Assembly: GCA_964453575.1 (NCBI GenBank)
Contig: CAYVRW010000005.1
Location: 1-50,058 of the forward strand
From: JABDBK01 sp964453575
GTDB taxonomy: Bacteria > Pseudomonadota > Gammaproteobacteria > DSM-16500
Direction of reading: 5' to 3'
DNA: 50,058 nucleotides
A program made the position numbers and the translations under genes. The notes beneath the pieces are model-generated. The model ran no database searches. It was not told the origin of the DNA and worked only from the letters and a program-made list of their open reading frames with translations. Shown here one piece after another: positions 7,474 through 16,800 of this stretch (position 1 is the first letter of the stretch; each line of letters opens with the position of its first letter).

Positions 7474-8601
7474 ATGTCTATTCAACTCTTTACTCCAAAA
7501 TTTCGCATTGAGGAATGTTTATCTGAAATTCGTGAATGTTTAGAAAAAGGTTGGACGGGACTTGGTTTTAAAACGAATGCGTTTGAAAAATCATGGATGG
7601 ATTATACCGGTCTTAACTATGCACATTTTCTTAATTCAAATACCGTAGGCCTTCATCTCGCTTTAGAAATATTTAAAAGAAAATATGGATGGCAAGAGGG
7701 TGATGAAGTCATCACCACGCCATTAACGTTTGTTTCGACAAACCATGCTATTCTTTATAGTAAACTTCATCCGGTCTTCGCTGATATCGATGATTATTTG
7801 TGTTTAGATCCTAAAAGTGTTTCCGAGCGTATCACTCATAAAACAAAAGCCCTGATTTTTGTGGGTATGGGCGGTAATACAGGCCAGTATTCAGAAATTG
7901 TTAAATTATGTCATAAGCATCACATTAAACTTATTTTAGATGCAGCACATATGGCAGGTACACGTTTCCATGGAGCACATGTGGGTAAAGAAGCAGATGC
8001 ATCAGTATTTAGTTTTCAGGCCGTGAAAAATTTACCAACGGCAGATTCCGGAATGATATGTTTTAAAGATGCAGAGGATGATGAGCGTGTTCGTAAACTC
8101 ACATGGCTTGGTATTAATAAAGATACCTATGCGCGAACGGTATCACAAGGCAATTATAAATGGATGTATGATGTGGAAGAACTAGGATACAAATATCATG
8201 GCAATTCCATTATGGCGAGTATCGCTTTGGTGCAATTGAAATATCTGGATGAAGATAATGCTTATCGCCGCCTGCTTACTTCGCAATATAGAAAAAATTT
8301 TTCTGGAATTTCTTCTATTGGTTTAATTGATATTGCAGAAAATTGTGAATCTTCAACCCATCTTTTTCAGATACGTGTGAATGATAGAGACAGTCTTATG
8401 CATAAACTTAATGAAAATCATATTTTTCCGGGCGTGCATTATCGTGATAATACAGAATATAGTATGTATCAATATGCTGCAGGTTCATGTCCACATGCTG
8501 CTTTAGCGAGTCGAGAAATTATTTCTTTACCGCTGCATTTAGGTTTAACGTTGCAAGATGTTGATTACATTTCTGAGAAAGTGATGGCTCTCGCCATATG
8601 A
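7474..8601 (+). CDS. DegT/DnrJ/EryC1/StrS sugar aminotransferase
   Basis: A PLP-dependent aminotransferase of 375 residues that moves an amino group onto a nucleotide-linked keto sugar. Family marks include the N-terminal LNSNTVGLHLAL, the metal-free DEVITTPLTFVSTNHAI strand, LILDAAHMAGT (Asp contacts the PLP ring nitrogen), and the PLP-binding lysine in FSFQAVKNLPTADSG. The C-terminus (ISLPLHLGLTLQDVDYI) is also typical. ATG at 7474 has AAGGA five bases upstream; a GTG at 7444 has no such site. It overlaps the acetyltransferase gene by four bases, so an amino sugar is probably made and N-acetylated in sequence. The exact sugar (3- or 4-amino) cannot be assigned. Confidence 0.88.
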   Translation: MSIQLFTPKFRIEECLSEIRECLEKGWTGLGFKTNAFEKSWMDYTGLNYAHFLNSNTVGLHLALEIFKRKYGWQEGDEVITTPLTFVSTNHAILYSKLHPVFADIDDYLCLDPKSVSERITHKTKALIFVGMGGNTGQYSEIVKLCHKHHIKLILDAAHMAGTRFHGAHVGKEADASVFSFQAVKNLPTADSGMICFKDAEDDERVRKLTWLGINKDTYARTVSQGNYKWMYDVEELGYKYHGNSIMASIALVQLKYLDEDNAYRRLLTSQYRKNFSGISSIGLIDIAENCESSTHLFQIRVNDRDSLMHKLNENHIFPGVHYRDNTEYSMYQYAAGSCPHAALASREIISLPLHLGLTLQDVDYISEKVMALAI

Positions 8602-9089
8602 AATTATCTATAAAATCATTTGGAAATGAACAACTAAAATTACGGCCTCTTGCAGAAGATGATCTCCCATTAATACTGGCCTGGCGCAATGAAGCTAGAA
8701 TATGGTTTAAAGACTCAACTCTTATCAGCATGGACCAGCATAAAAAATGGTTTGAAAAGTATCTTGAAAAAAATGATGATTTACATTTTATTGTAGAGGT
8801 CGATAAAACTCCGGTAGGTCAAGCAGCGGTATATCACATTCAACAAAGTAAAGCTGAGGTAGGGCGATTTTTAGTAGCGCCTATGCATGAAGGAAAAGGA
8901 TATATTAAACAAGCTTGTGCCGAATTAGTAAAATTTTGTCGTGATGATTTGAAGTTGCGATATCTTTTTCTTGAAGTACTGGTTACTAATCATAAAGCGA
9001 TAGAACTTTATAAAAAAAATGGATTTAAAGAAGAAAAGAGAGACGATTTCTTGATACGTATGGGGCAGTTTCTTAGTCCGAACTCATAA
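8598..9089 (+). CDS. GNAT-family N-acetyltransferase, sugar amine type
   Basis: A 163-residue GNAT protein. It has the N-terminal LRPLAEDDLPLILAWRNEARI motif seen in WecD/PseH-like acetyltransferases, the core strand VEVDKTPVGQAAVYHI, then VGRFLVAPMHEGKGYIKQA, which carries the acetyl-CoA pyrophosphate loop (here HEGKGY), and the C-terminal NHKAIELYKKNGFKEE. It starts inside the stop of the aminotransferase gene (ATGA), so the two are translationally coupled. It most likely acetylates the amino group installed by that enzyme, using acetyl-CoA, to give an N-acetamido deoxysugar for LPS or protein glycosylation. The substrate is inferred from context only. Confidence 0.83.
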   Translation: MKLSIKSFGNEQLKLRPLAEDDLPLILAWRNEARIWFKDSTLISMDQHKKWFEKYLEKNDDLHFIVEVDKTPVGQAAVYHIQQSKAEVGRFLVAPMHEGKGYIKQACAELVKFCRDDLKLRYLFLEVLVTNHKAIELYKKNGFKEEKRDDFLIRMGQFLSPNS

Positions 9090-9107
9090 AAAATACATAA
9101 ATTTCCC

Positions 9108-9315
9108 TATTTATCATATAGATGCTAATTTGACGCCAATCCTACAGTTGTGTATAATATTCAACCAAATTAGCAACATACATAACGAGCAGTAGCATGT
9201 CACAGTCCGGCCAATTATTACCCGCTTATTTAAAGCCAGAAGCTTTTGCAGTAGCTTTAGAAATTAAAGAAGAACAAGGCTCTCCCTATGATGGGAAGGC
9301 AGAATGCATTGCTAA
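9108..9315 (+). repeat. Direct repeat copy 1: promoter and 5' end of giant gene
   Basis: Bases 9108-9143 match 13617-13652 perfectly over 36 bases. The leader is diverged, and then the first 119 coding bases (9197-9315) match 13710-13828 with one synonymous difference (TAT/TAC). The rest of the two genes is much more diverged, so this block is under strong constraint or has been homogenised recently. Confidence 0.85.
9130..9158 (+). promoter_or_regulatory. Sigma-70 promoter of first giant gene
   Basis: TTGACG (9130-9135) and the perfect TATAAT (9153-9158) are 17 bases apart. The same pair is conserved before the second giant gene at 13639-13667. The leader to the ATG at 9197 is about 30 bases. 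Confidence 0.75.
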
Positions 9316-12300
9316 ATATCCAAAAGATGGTACCGCTGAAGCAAAAAAACCTTTTCAAGATCAGTTTTATCAGTTGATAGAAAAATTTAGGGATTGGGGT
9401 AAGAAACATGCTCTTTATACTTATAGGATAGAAAACCATTTGTTTCGGTTAGAAGAACAATTTTTCACATCATACTCAGACGTGCAGGAACCAAATTTTT
9501 TTGAAACCATTAAAAAAAATCTAGAGAAAATAATCCTTGCGTTACAAAATGACCAAATTCCTTTAGCTAGCCGGAAAACTATTTATACTAATTTGTGCAA
9601 TAATCTTGGTAAGTGTGTTACCGGAATAGGGATACATATTCAAGATGCTATTTTTAATGTGGATTCGCTTCTTTCGAACATATCATTAAATCACTGGTTA
9701 GCTGAATGGCGCACAAATACAATAAAATATTACTCTGAAAAATGCAATACAAAACACAACATTCCTGACACTTATAGCGCACATGTTTTGAAGATCTTTG
9801 CAGATGAGGCTTCAAATCAAGGCTGGAATCATTTATTACCGACTTTCTACATCAAGGATCCCCATGCAGGTGACGACATTATAAAAAAAAGGGTAACAGA
9901 AAAAGATTTAGTTGATTTTCGGCAATATTTTGCTAATGAATTCAATCCAAAAGCAATTCGAGAATGTATTCAATTTAATTTAAAACTTGCAATAGATCAT
10001 ATTTTAGATGGTTTAGGGTTTAATAAACGAGATGTATGGCATGATAGCACTCTAAGTTATGCGGTATTTACTAAGCGAGCGACAAATCTTATTAATAATT
10101 TAGGTATTTTTCCTGAAAATGGTATTATTGATTTTCTTGATAGTAATGATGACTTTACTCAATTTCGTCTGAAAGAAAATACGGTAGTTTCGATAGTTAA
10201 TATTTTATGTGAACGTGTATTAAGTCCCGCAATATATTTTGACCCGATTAACGAAAAATATTATAAATTAGTTCCATACCAATGGATTGATCCTCGATAT
10301 CCCTTAGAGCTGATCGATTTTACAGTGTGGGATAACATTCCAGACGAAGATTTTCCATCCGTATTATGCCGCATGTTGAATGAAATCGATGGAAAACATG
10401 TTAAACAATTATTAAAAAATATTTCGTGTGAAAAATTACAAAAAATTCATAAAAACGAAGCTTTCGTTAAAACGCTATCCTCTGTCATAAATAATAAAGA
10501 AAAAGAGGCCTATATTGTAGCTAAAATATCAAAAATCCTATCAGTTCCAGAAGAAAAGCATCAATCTTTTCAACCCGGGGAAAATCAACCGCTTGATGAA
10601 CTGCTTTTACATATCGTATATGGACAAAAAGATAAAGCTGAAGCCATTATTAAAGCTAATCCAAAGTTGCTTTTCATGTCAGGTAATGTACATGTTCGAG
10701 GCGATATATTTATGGATTATTCGCCATTAAAATTGGCTTGTTATATGCATGATATGAATATGCTTAAGATGATGAAGCCTTATGCCTATCAAGTGCAATA
10801 TGGCGAGGAACAATTTAATAGTTTGCTCAAAGAAACTGGTGAGGCATTGAAAAATCGAAAGACTTATGATTTTGCTAAGCTAGCAGATGTTATAACGAGT
10901 GGCGATGAAGCAAAAATTAATAAGGCTTTGGATGATTTCAGAAAGCATTTTAAACCCAAATATATTAACAATAAAAAATCTTTTAATATTAAAAATGTCA
11001 TTCAAGCTTATGAAATCTTCATAAATAATTATAGCGCTTGGAACGAAGAAAAGCGTATTCTCTACTGGCATCAAGTCCTATTTTATTGTTTATTAGGTTC
11101 ATTACCCGCTTGTTACTTTCCATATTTTATTATAGGTGTGACAACAGCAAAAGTTTTCAAAGAATACTTAGAAGAATGTGTGAAACAAAAACAAGAAATA
11201 TGTAAAGAATTAATTGAACCGTTTCCTTATTTCTCCGCATTACTTTATGATGCAGTGAACACTTGTCCAGAAAACAAGAAAGACAGTTATTTTTATTTAT
11301 TAGCATGTTTAGTTAAACACCACTGGGGTAGATATTACAGGGCGGATACTATCGGTGTTTGTAACAAGGCAGGCAGATTAACTGAAGAATCACATGAGTT
11401 CATTTTAGCCGGGTTTAATAAACTTTTGATGGGCATTGATATTAAATTTTTCTCGTATGATTTTTTGTATGGATATGCCATGTTGCCCGATGAATTAAAA
11501 CCCGGGTATTTAAAATTAATGCTTAAACAAAAAAATCGTTTTACAGTATTTTTCATTTTACCATTTGAGGTCGAAAAAATAAGAATTTTTTCTGAAATGA
11601 TTCATGAAAAAATTGATGGAAAAAGTTTTTTACATTATATTTTAAAAGAATGCGATGTTGAAATTGCAAAAAACTTTATTAGAAACGCAGAAGTATCTGA
11701 GCTTGATCAACTCGATGATATATGGACCGATATAAATATCTATAAACTTTTTTCTTTAGAAGAAGAAGTCTATCCTCGTGGTTTCATACAGCCTGTCCTA
11801 AAAAAAATTCCTCCTCATTTTTTAGAAGAAATTATTAAAGAGCCGAATAATAATCCGTTTAATAATATGAAATTACAGGAAGATTTTTGTAATACGTTAG
11901 ATATGATTGGTAAAAAATTAAAACCCCAGGATTTAGCCAATCTAATTTTGAATGCTAATATTGATCATTATTATATGCTAAGCAATTTTGATATTTTTAA
12001 TAAACTCAGTGAATTACTTCCCGCACCATTGTTGTTGAATATATTTGTATCAAAAAATCTTTTAGCTAAGGCATTTGACCCAGAACACAGTTCAAGTCAG
12101 GCGATTACGTCAATTGTGATGTTAATTCTTCAAGCAATTCGTGAAGAATATGACCAGGAGGGTATACTTTTACCACAAAAATACATAACTTATAATGGTA
12201 TACAAACAAATTTTCTTGGTTATTTTATTTTGAGAAATAATGATCAAGATGTTTGCCATTATCAGAAGATTTTTGCAAAAATTAATCCCATATTGTTACA

Positions 12301-13540
12301 TAAATGTTTTAATACCATGGGAATTCAGGATTTTACCATTTCATTGGCTATGCTTGAACACATTATTAAAAAGTTTCCATATGAAAACCTTTCTGATATT
12401 TTTAAAGTAAATTTTAAAATTTCAGAAGATATACCACAGGAAATATTTGTTCGTGAATTCTTTAAACTATTTCCTGGTTTAAATGTAAATAATACTCACG
12501 AAATAGTTAAACGTATATCCTGTGAAAAATTGAAAGCCATAGAAAAGAGCGAATTCTATGCCTCTTTGAAAACACCACTCATTGAGGGAGCCATATCAAA
12601 AAGACTGGCTTTGTTAGAACATAAGGAAGAAAAAGATGAAAAAACCGTAAATCAGCATCAATTATTTAAGCCTGGTAAAAAAGAGCTACTTGATAAGCTG
12701 CTTATGCATGTCGCCCGTGGAGAGCAAGATCAAGCCGAAGCCATCATTGACGCTCATCCTGATCTGCTCTTTCAATCAGGTAATGTGAAAGACCTCGCAG
12801 GTAACACATTTATAGATTATTCTCCATGCCAATTAGCTGCTTATGCACATGATGAGCATATGCTTAAGATGATGGCGCATTATATTCATCGAGTTAACGA
12901 TGGCGCAGAACAATTTACAAACATACTCAAAGAAGCTGAAGAAGCATCTAATCATCAACCGACTTATGATTTTAGTCAATTGGTAAATGCTATTTCACAT
13001 GGCAATGATGCGCAAATAGAAGAAGCATTAGAGGCATTCAGAAAACACTTCGAACCTAGAGAAATAAAAAACGAAAAATCTTTTAATCTTGCAAACCTTC
13101 TTCAAGCTTACGACATTTATATAGACAATCATAACCCCTGGTCTGTAGATCAACGCACAATATTCTGGAGTAAAGTTATCGGCTATCTGCAGCGCACACT
13201 ACCTGCTTGTTATGCACAGGCTTTCTGTCAAGGATTATATTGTGTTGCGATGGAAAATAAACCTTTGAAACGCGAACTTACATTTGGATTACAACCTTTT
13301 TGTCCTTCTGCCAAATCTTTTTATCAAAATGCTATAACGGAACAAAAAGGTTTAGGTTTTGATTTTGCGATACATGAGGTTTTCGGCAGCCCCCAGTGTC
13401 TTAGTTATAGTGGATGTGAAGGAGCGCAACGACAAGGTACACGTGCTCATTTAGAAACATTGTATAAAAGAAAAATCACAGTATTACGAGATCTTATAAA
13501 AGAAAGCCATAGACCTACGAAACAAATGAAGCGTGAATAG
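9197..13540 (+). CDS. Giant protein of unknown family, paralog 1
   Basis: This 1447-residue protein is not recognised. It lacks a signal peptide and obvious membrane spans, so it is probably cytosolic or secreted by a non-Sec route. It contains two copies of a module of about 200-290 residues, starting near 459 and 1158. Each opens with xPGxxxLDxLLxHV, then AExII, a P-x-LLF-x-SGNV stretch, DYSPxxLAxYxHD, a Met-rich MLKMM helix, YDFxxLxxxI, and KSF followed by an aromatic stretch ending LPACY. The region about 330-400 (IYFDPINEKYYKLVPYQWID) is strongly conserved with the next gene. The helical, ankyrin-like spacing suggests protein binding; an effector role is only a guess. The Shine-Dalgarno is weak (GAGCAG). 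Confidence 0.8.
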   Translation: MSQSGQLLPAYLKPEAFAVALEIKEEQGSPYDGKAECIAKYPKDGTAEAKKPFQDQFYQLIEKFRDWGKKHALYTYRIENHLFRLEEQFFTSYSDVQEPNFFETIKKNLEKIILALQNDQIPLASRKTIYTNLCNNLGKCVTGIGIHIQDAIFNVDSLLSNISLNHWLAEWRTNTIKYYSEKCNTKHNIPDTYSAHVLKIFADEASNQGWNHLLPTFYIKDPHAGDDIIKKRVTEKDLVDFRQYFANEFNPKAIRECIQFNLKLAIDHILDGLGFNKRDVWHDSTLSYAVFTKRATNLINNLGIFPENGIIDFLDSNDDFTQFRLKENTVVSIVNILCERVLSPAIYFDPINEKYYKLVPYQWIDPRYPLELIDFTVWDNIPDEDFPSVLCRMLNEIDGKHVKQLLKNISCEKLQKIHKNEAFVKTLSSVINNKEKEAYIVAKISKILSVPEEKHQSFQPGENQPLDELLLHIVYGQKDKAEAIIKANPKLLFMSGNVHVRGDIFMDYSPLKLACYMHDMNMLKMMKPYAYQVQYGEEQFNSLLKETGEALKNRKTYDFAKLADVITSGDEAKINKALDDFRKHFKPKYINNKKSFNIKNVIQAYEIFINNYSAWNEEKRILYWHQVLFYCLLGSLPACYFPYFIIGVTTAKVFKEYLEECVKQKQEICKELIEPFPYFSALLYDAVNTCPENKKDSYFYLLACLVKHHWGRYYRADTIGVCNKAGRLTEESHEFILAGFNKLLMGIDIKFFSYDFLYGYAMLPDELKPGYLKLMLKQKNRFTVFFILPFEVEKIRIFSEMIHEKIDGKSFLHYILKECDVEIAKNFIRNAEVSELDQLDDIWTDINIYKLFSLEEEVYPRGFIQPVLKKIPPHFLEEIIKEPNNNPFNNMKLQEDFCNTLDMIGKKLKPQDLANLILNANIDHYYMLSNFDIFNKLSELLPAPLLLNIFVSKNLLAKAFDPEHSSSQAITSIVMLILQAIREEYDQEGILLPQKYITYNGIQTNFLGYFILRNNDQDVCHYQKIFAKINPILLHKCFNTMGIQDFTISLAMLEHIIKKFPYENLSDIFKVNFKISEDIPQEIFVREFFKLFPGLNVNNTHEIVKRISCEKLKAIEKSEFYASLKTPLIEGAISKRLALLEHKEEKDEKTVNQHQLFKPGKKELLDKLLMHVARGEQDQAEAIIDAHPDLLFQSGNVKDLAGNTFIDYSPCQLAAYAHDEHMLKMMAHYIHRVNDGAEQFTNILKEAEEASNHQPTYDFSQLVNAISHGNDAQIEEALEAFRKHFEPREIKNEKSFNLANLLQAYDIYIDNHNPWSVDQRTIFWSKVIGYLQRTLPACYAQAFCQGLYCVAMENKPLKRELTFGLQPFCPSAKSFYQNAITEQKGLGFDFAIHEVFGSPQCLSYSGCEGAQRQGTRAHLETLYKRKITVLRDLIKESHRPTKQMKRE

Positions 13541-13616
13541 TTAGCAGATCTGCTCGGCCATAACAAATATTATTATATTTTTAGCTATTCCAGAAGAAAA
13601 TAACCCATAAATTCCT

Positions 13617-13828
13617 TATTTATCATATAGATGCTAATTTGACGCCAATCCTCTAGTAATGTATAATATTTAACCAAATTAACAACATACAATATACGAG
13701 GAATAGGGCATGTCACAGTCCGGCCAATTATTACCCGCTTATTTAAAGCCAGAAGCTTTTGCAGTAGCTTTAGAAATTAAAGAAGAACAAGGCTCTCCCT
13801 ACGATGGGAAGGCAGAATGCATTGCTAA
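13617..13828 (+). repeat. Direct repeat copy 2: promoter and 5' end of giant gene
   Basis: Second copy of the block at 9108-9315. The promoter segment (13617-13652) is identical over 36 bases and the first 119 coding bases (13710-13828) differ by one synonymous change. The leader between them has drifted and carries a better Shine-Dalgarno (GAGGAA) than copy 1. Confidence 0.85.
13639..13667 (+). promoter_or_regulatory. Sigma-70 promoter of second giant gene
   Basis: TTGACG (13639-13644) and TATAAT (13662-13667) are 17 bases apart, as in copy 1. A promoter of its own suggests that the second paralog is expressed independently and under the same control as the first. Confidence 0.75.
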
Positions 13829-16800
13829 CTATCCAAAAGGCGGCACCCCTGCAGAAAAAAAACCTTTTCAGGATCAGTTTTATCAATTGATAGAAAAATT
13901 TGCGGTTTGGGGTGAAGATAATGGTTTGTATACTGATTTGATAGATGATAATTTTATTCTTTTCAAAGACAATATTTTTCACCCACAATGGGCCGAGAAT
14001 AGCCAAAATGCAGCTTATTTTGAAAAGATTAAAAGCAGTCTAGAAAAGATATATCTTTTATTAAATAATGAACAAGTTTCTCCAACGAAAAAAATATCTG
14101 TTTATAATGACTTGTGTGATATGTTTAGCGTTTGTTCTCCTGGATTAGATATTCATATTGAAAATGCTTATTTTTCTCTTTCTTCAAACACATCATTAAA
14201 CTATTGGTTGGCTGAAAAACGTAACAATATAATCAGATGTCATGCGGATGAATATAATGAACAACACCATATTTCCGAAATTTGTAGTGTCCATACTCTC
14301 AAACCTCTTGCACATGATGCGGCAGAACAAAATTGGAATCCTTCAGTAGCGACTTCTCATATCAAAGATACTCATGTACCGAAAGTTACAAAAGAAGAGT
14401 TCATAGCATTTCGTAAGTATTTTGTTGGCGAATTTAACCCAAATGCTATTCGTGAATGTATTAAAACAAATCTGCATTTCGAACTAAATAACATTTTTGA
14501 AGCCTTAAAGCTTAATAACGAAAAAAATCCAAGTCCATGGAAAGATGCCAAACATACAAATTATACAGAATTTGTTAAAAGAGCTACAAATCTTATTAAT
14601 AGTTTAGGGATTTATAGTAAGAATGGTATGTATGATTTTCTTGAAAACAGCGAAGACTATACCGAATTTCGTCCAGATATAGAGGCCATCGTTGATCTCT
14701 TATGTCAACAAGTCTTAAGTCCCGAACTTTATTTTGATCCCGTCAACAAACAATATTATAAATTAATTCCATACCAATGGATTGATCGTCGATATCCCTT
14801 AGAGATGATAGATTTTACAGTGTGGGATAACATTCCAGACAAAGATTTTCCATCCGTATTATGCCGCATGTTGAAAGAAATCGATGGAAAACATGTTAAA
14901 CAACTATTAAAAAATATTTCGAATGAAAAACTGCAAACAATCCATAAAAACGAAGCTTTTTCTAAAACACTGTCCTCTGTCATAAACAATAAAGAAAAAG
15001 AGGCATATATTGTTGGAAAAGTATCAAAAATCCTATCAGTTCCAGAAGAAAAACATCAATCTTTTCAACCTGGGGAAAATAAACCGCTTGATGAACTGCT
15101 TTTACATATAGTGCATGGGCGACAAGATGAAGCTGAAGCCATTATTAAAGCTAATCCTAAATTGGTTTTCATGTCAGGTAACGTACAAGCTCCATCAGGC
15201 GATATATTTATGGATTATTCGCCATTGAAATTGGCTTGTTATATGCATGATATGGATATGGTCGAGATGATGAAACCTTATGCCTATCAGGTGCAATATG
15301 GTGAGGAACAATTTAATAGCTTGCTCAAAGAAGCTGGTGAGGCATTTAATAATCGAAAGACTTATGATTTTGCTAAGCTCGCAGATGTTATAACGAGTGG
15401 CGATGAAGAAGAAATCAAAAAAGCCTTAGATCAATTCAGAAAACGCTTTGAACCTAAATATATTAAAAATAAAAAATCTTTTAATATTCAAAATCTCATT
15501 AAAGCTTATGAAATCTATATAAGTAATTATGACGTATGGAGCAAAGAACACGGGACACTGTATTGGTGTCAAGTTATAGGTTATCTACAACGATCATTGC
15601 CCATTTGTTGTATTCCAATTTTTTACACGCAACAGGTATTAGAAGGTAATAGCCATAAGGGATTAAGACGTCAGATTATATTAGCTAGTTTCAAGGATTT
15701 TTATCCTGCGGTAAAAAATGAACCAAAAGGTTTGGGCTACGATTATGCAATATATGGCGCGCCAGCGTACAAGCCACCAGCTAAATTCTTTGCGTTTCCT
15801 TACAAAACACGCTTGGAGACATGCGTTAAACGAAAACAAGAAAGATGTAATGAATTAACTGAAACACCTGTTTTGGCCGACTTACTCCATGATGTAGTGA
15901 AGCTTTGTCCAGAAGATAAGAAGGACAGTTATTTTTATTTATTAGCCATTTTAGTACAAAACCACTGGGGAAAATATTACGCCCCAGATAATTTAAGCAG
16001 GTGTGAACAGGCGGGCATATTGAATGAAGAATCATATAAGGTCATTTTAAATGGATTTGAGAGTATATTTTTTAGCCCCCTTAAATTTAATGGTGATTTT
16101 TTAGCTGGATATGCCCTTGTGGCAAAGGAATTAAAGCCTGAATATTTAAAATTAATGATTAAACAAAAAGATTTTTTTAAATCATTTTCAATTTCAGACG
16201 AAGAAAGATTAACGTTTACTGCAATTATCCATGAAGAAATTTCCGGAAAAAGTTTTTTATATTATCTTTTGAAAGAATGCGATGTTGATATTGCAAAACA
16301 GTTTATTAAAAATGCGACCGTATTTGAGCTCGATCAACTAGGAGATATATGGACTGAAATATACATCTATAAACTTTTTGATTTAGAAGAAAATCAATGT
16401 CCTGAGTTCCTCCAACTTGCCCTAAAAAAAATTCCTCCTGTCTTTTTAGCAGAAATCATTAAAGAGCCGAATAATAATCCGTTCAATAATAAGAAATTAC
16501 AGGAAGATTTTTGTAATATGTTGGATCTGATTGGTACAAAATTAAAGCCCCAGGATTTAGCCAATCTTATTTTGAAGGCTAATATTGATCATTATTATAT
16601 GCTAAGCAATTTTGATATTTTTAATAAACTCAGTGAATTACTTCCCGCACCTTTATTATTAAATATATTTGTATCAAAAAATCTTTTACCTAAGGCATTT
16701 GACCCTGAGCACAATTCAAGTCGGGCAATTACTTCAATTGTGGTGCTAATGATTCGAGCGTTTTATGTTGAATTAAAGGCAAAAAATCCTGAAAAAAAAC

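Noticed and set aside
13543..13554. AGCAGATCTGCT palindrome after the first giant gene
   Set aside because: It is a 12-base palindrome without loop or T-tract and could be chance; the second giant gene has no equivalent.
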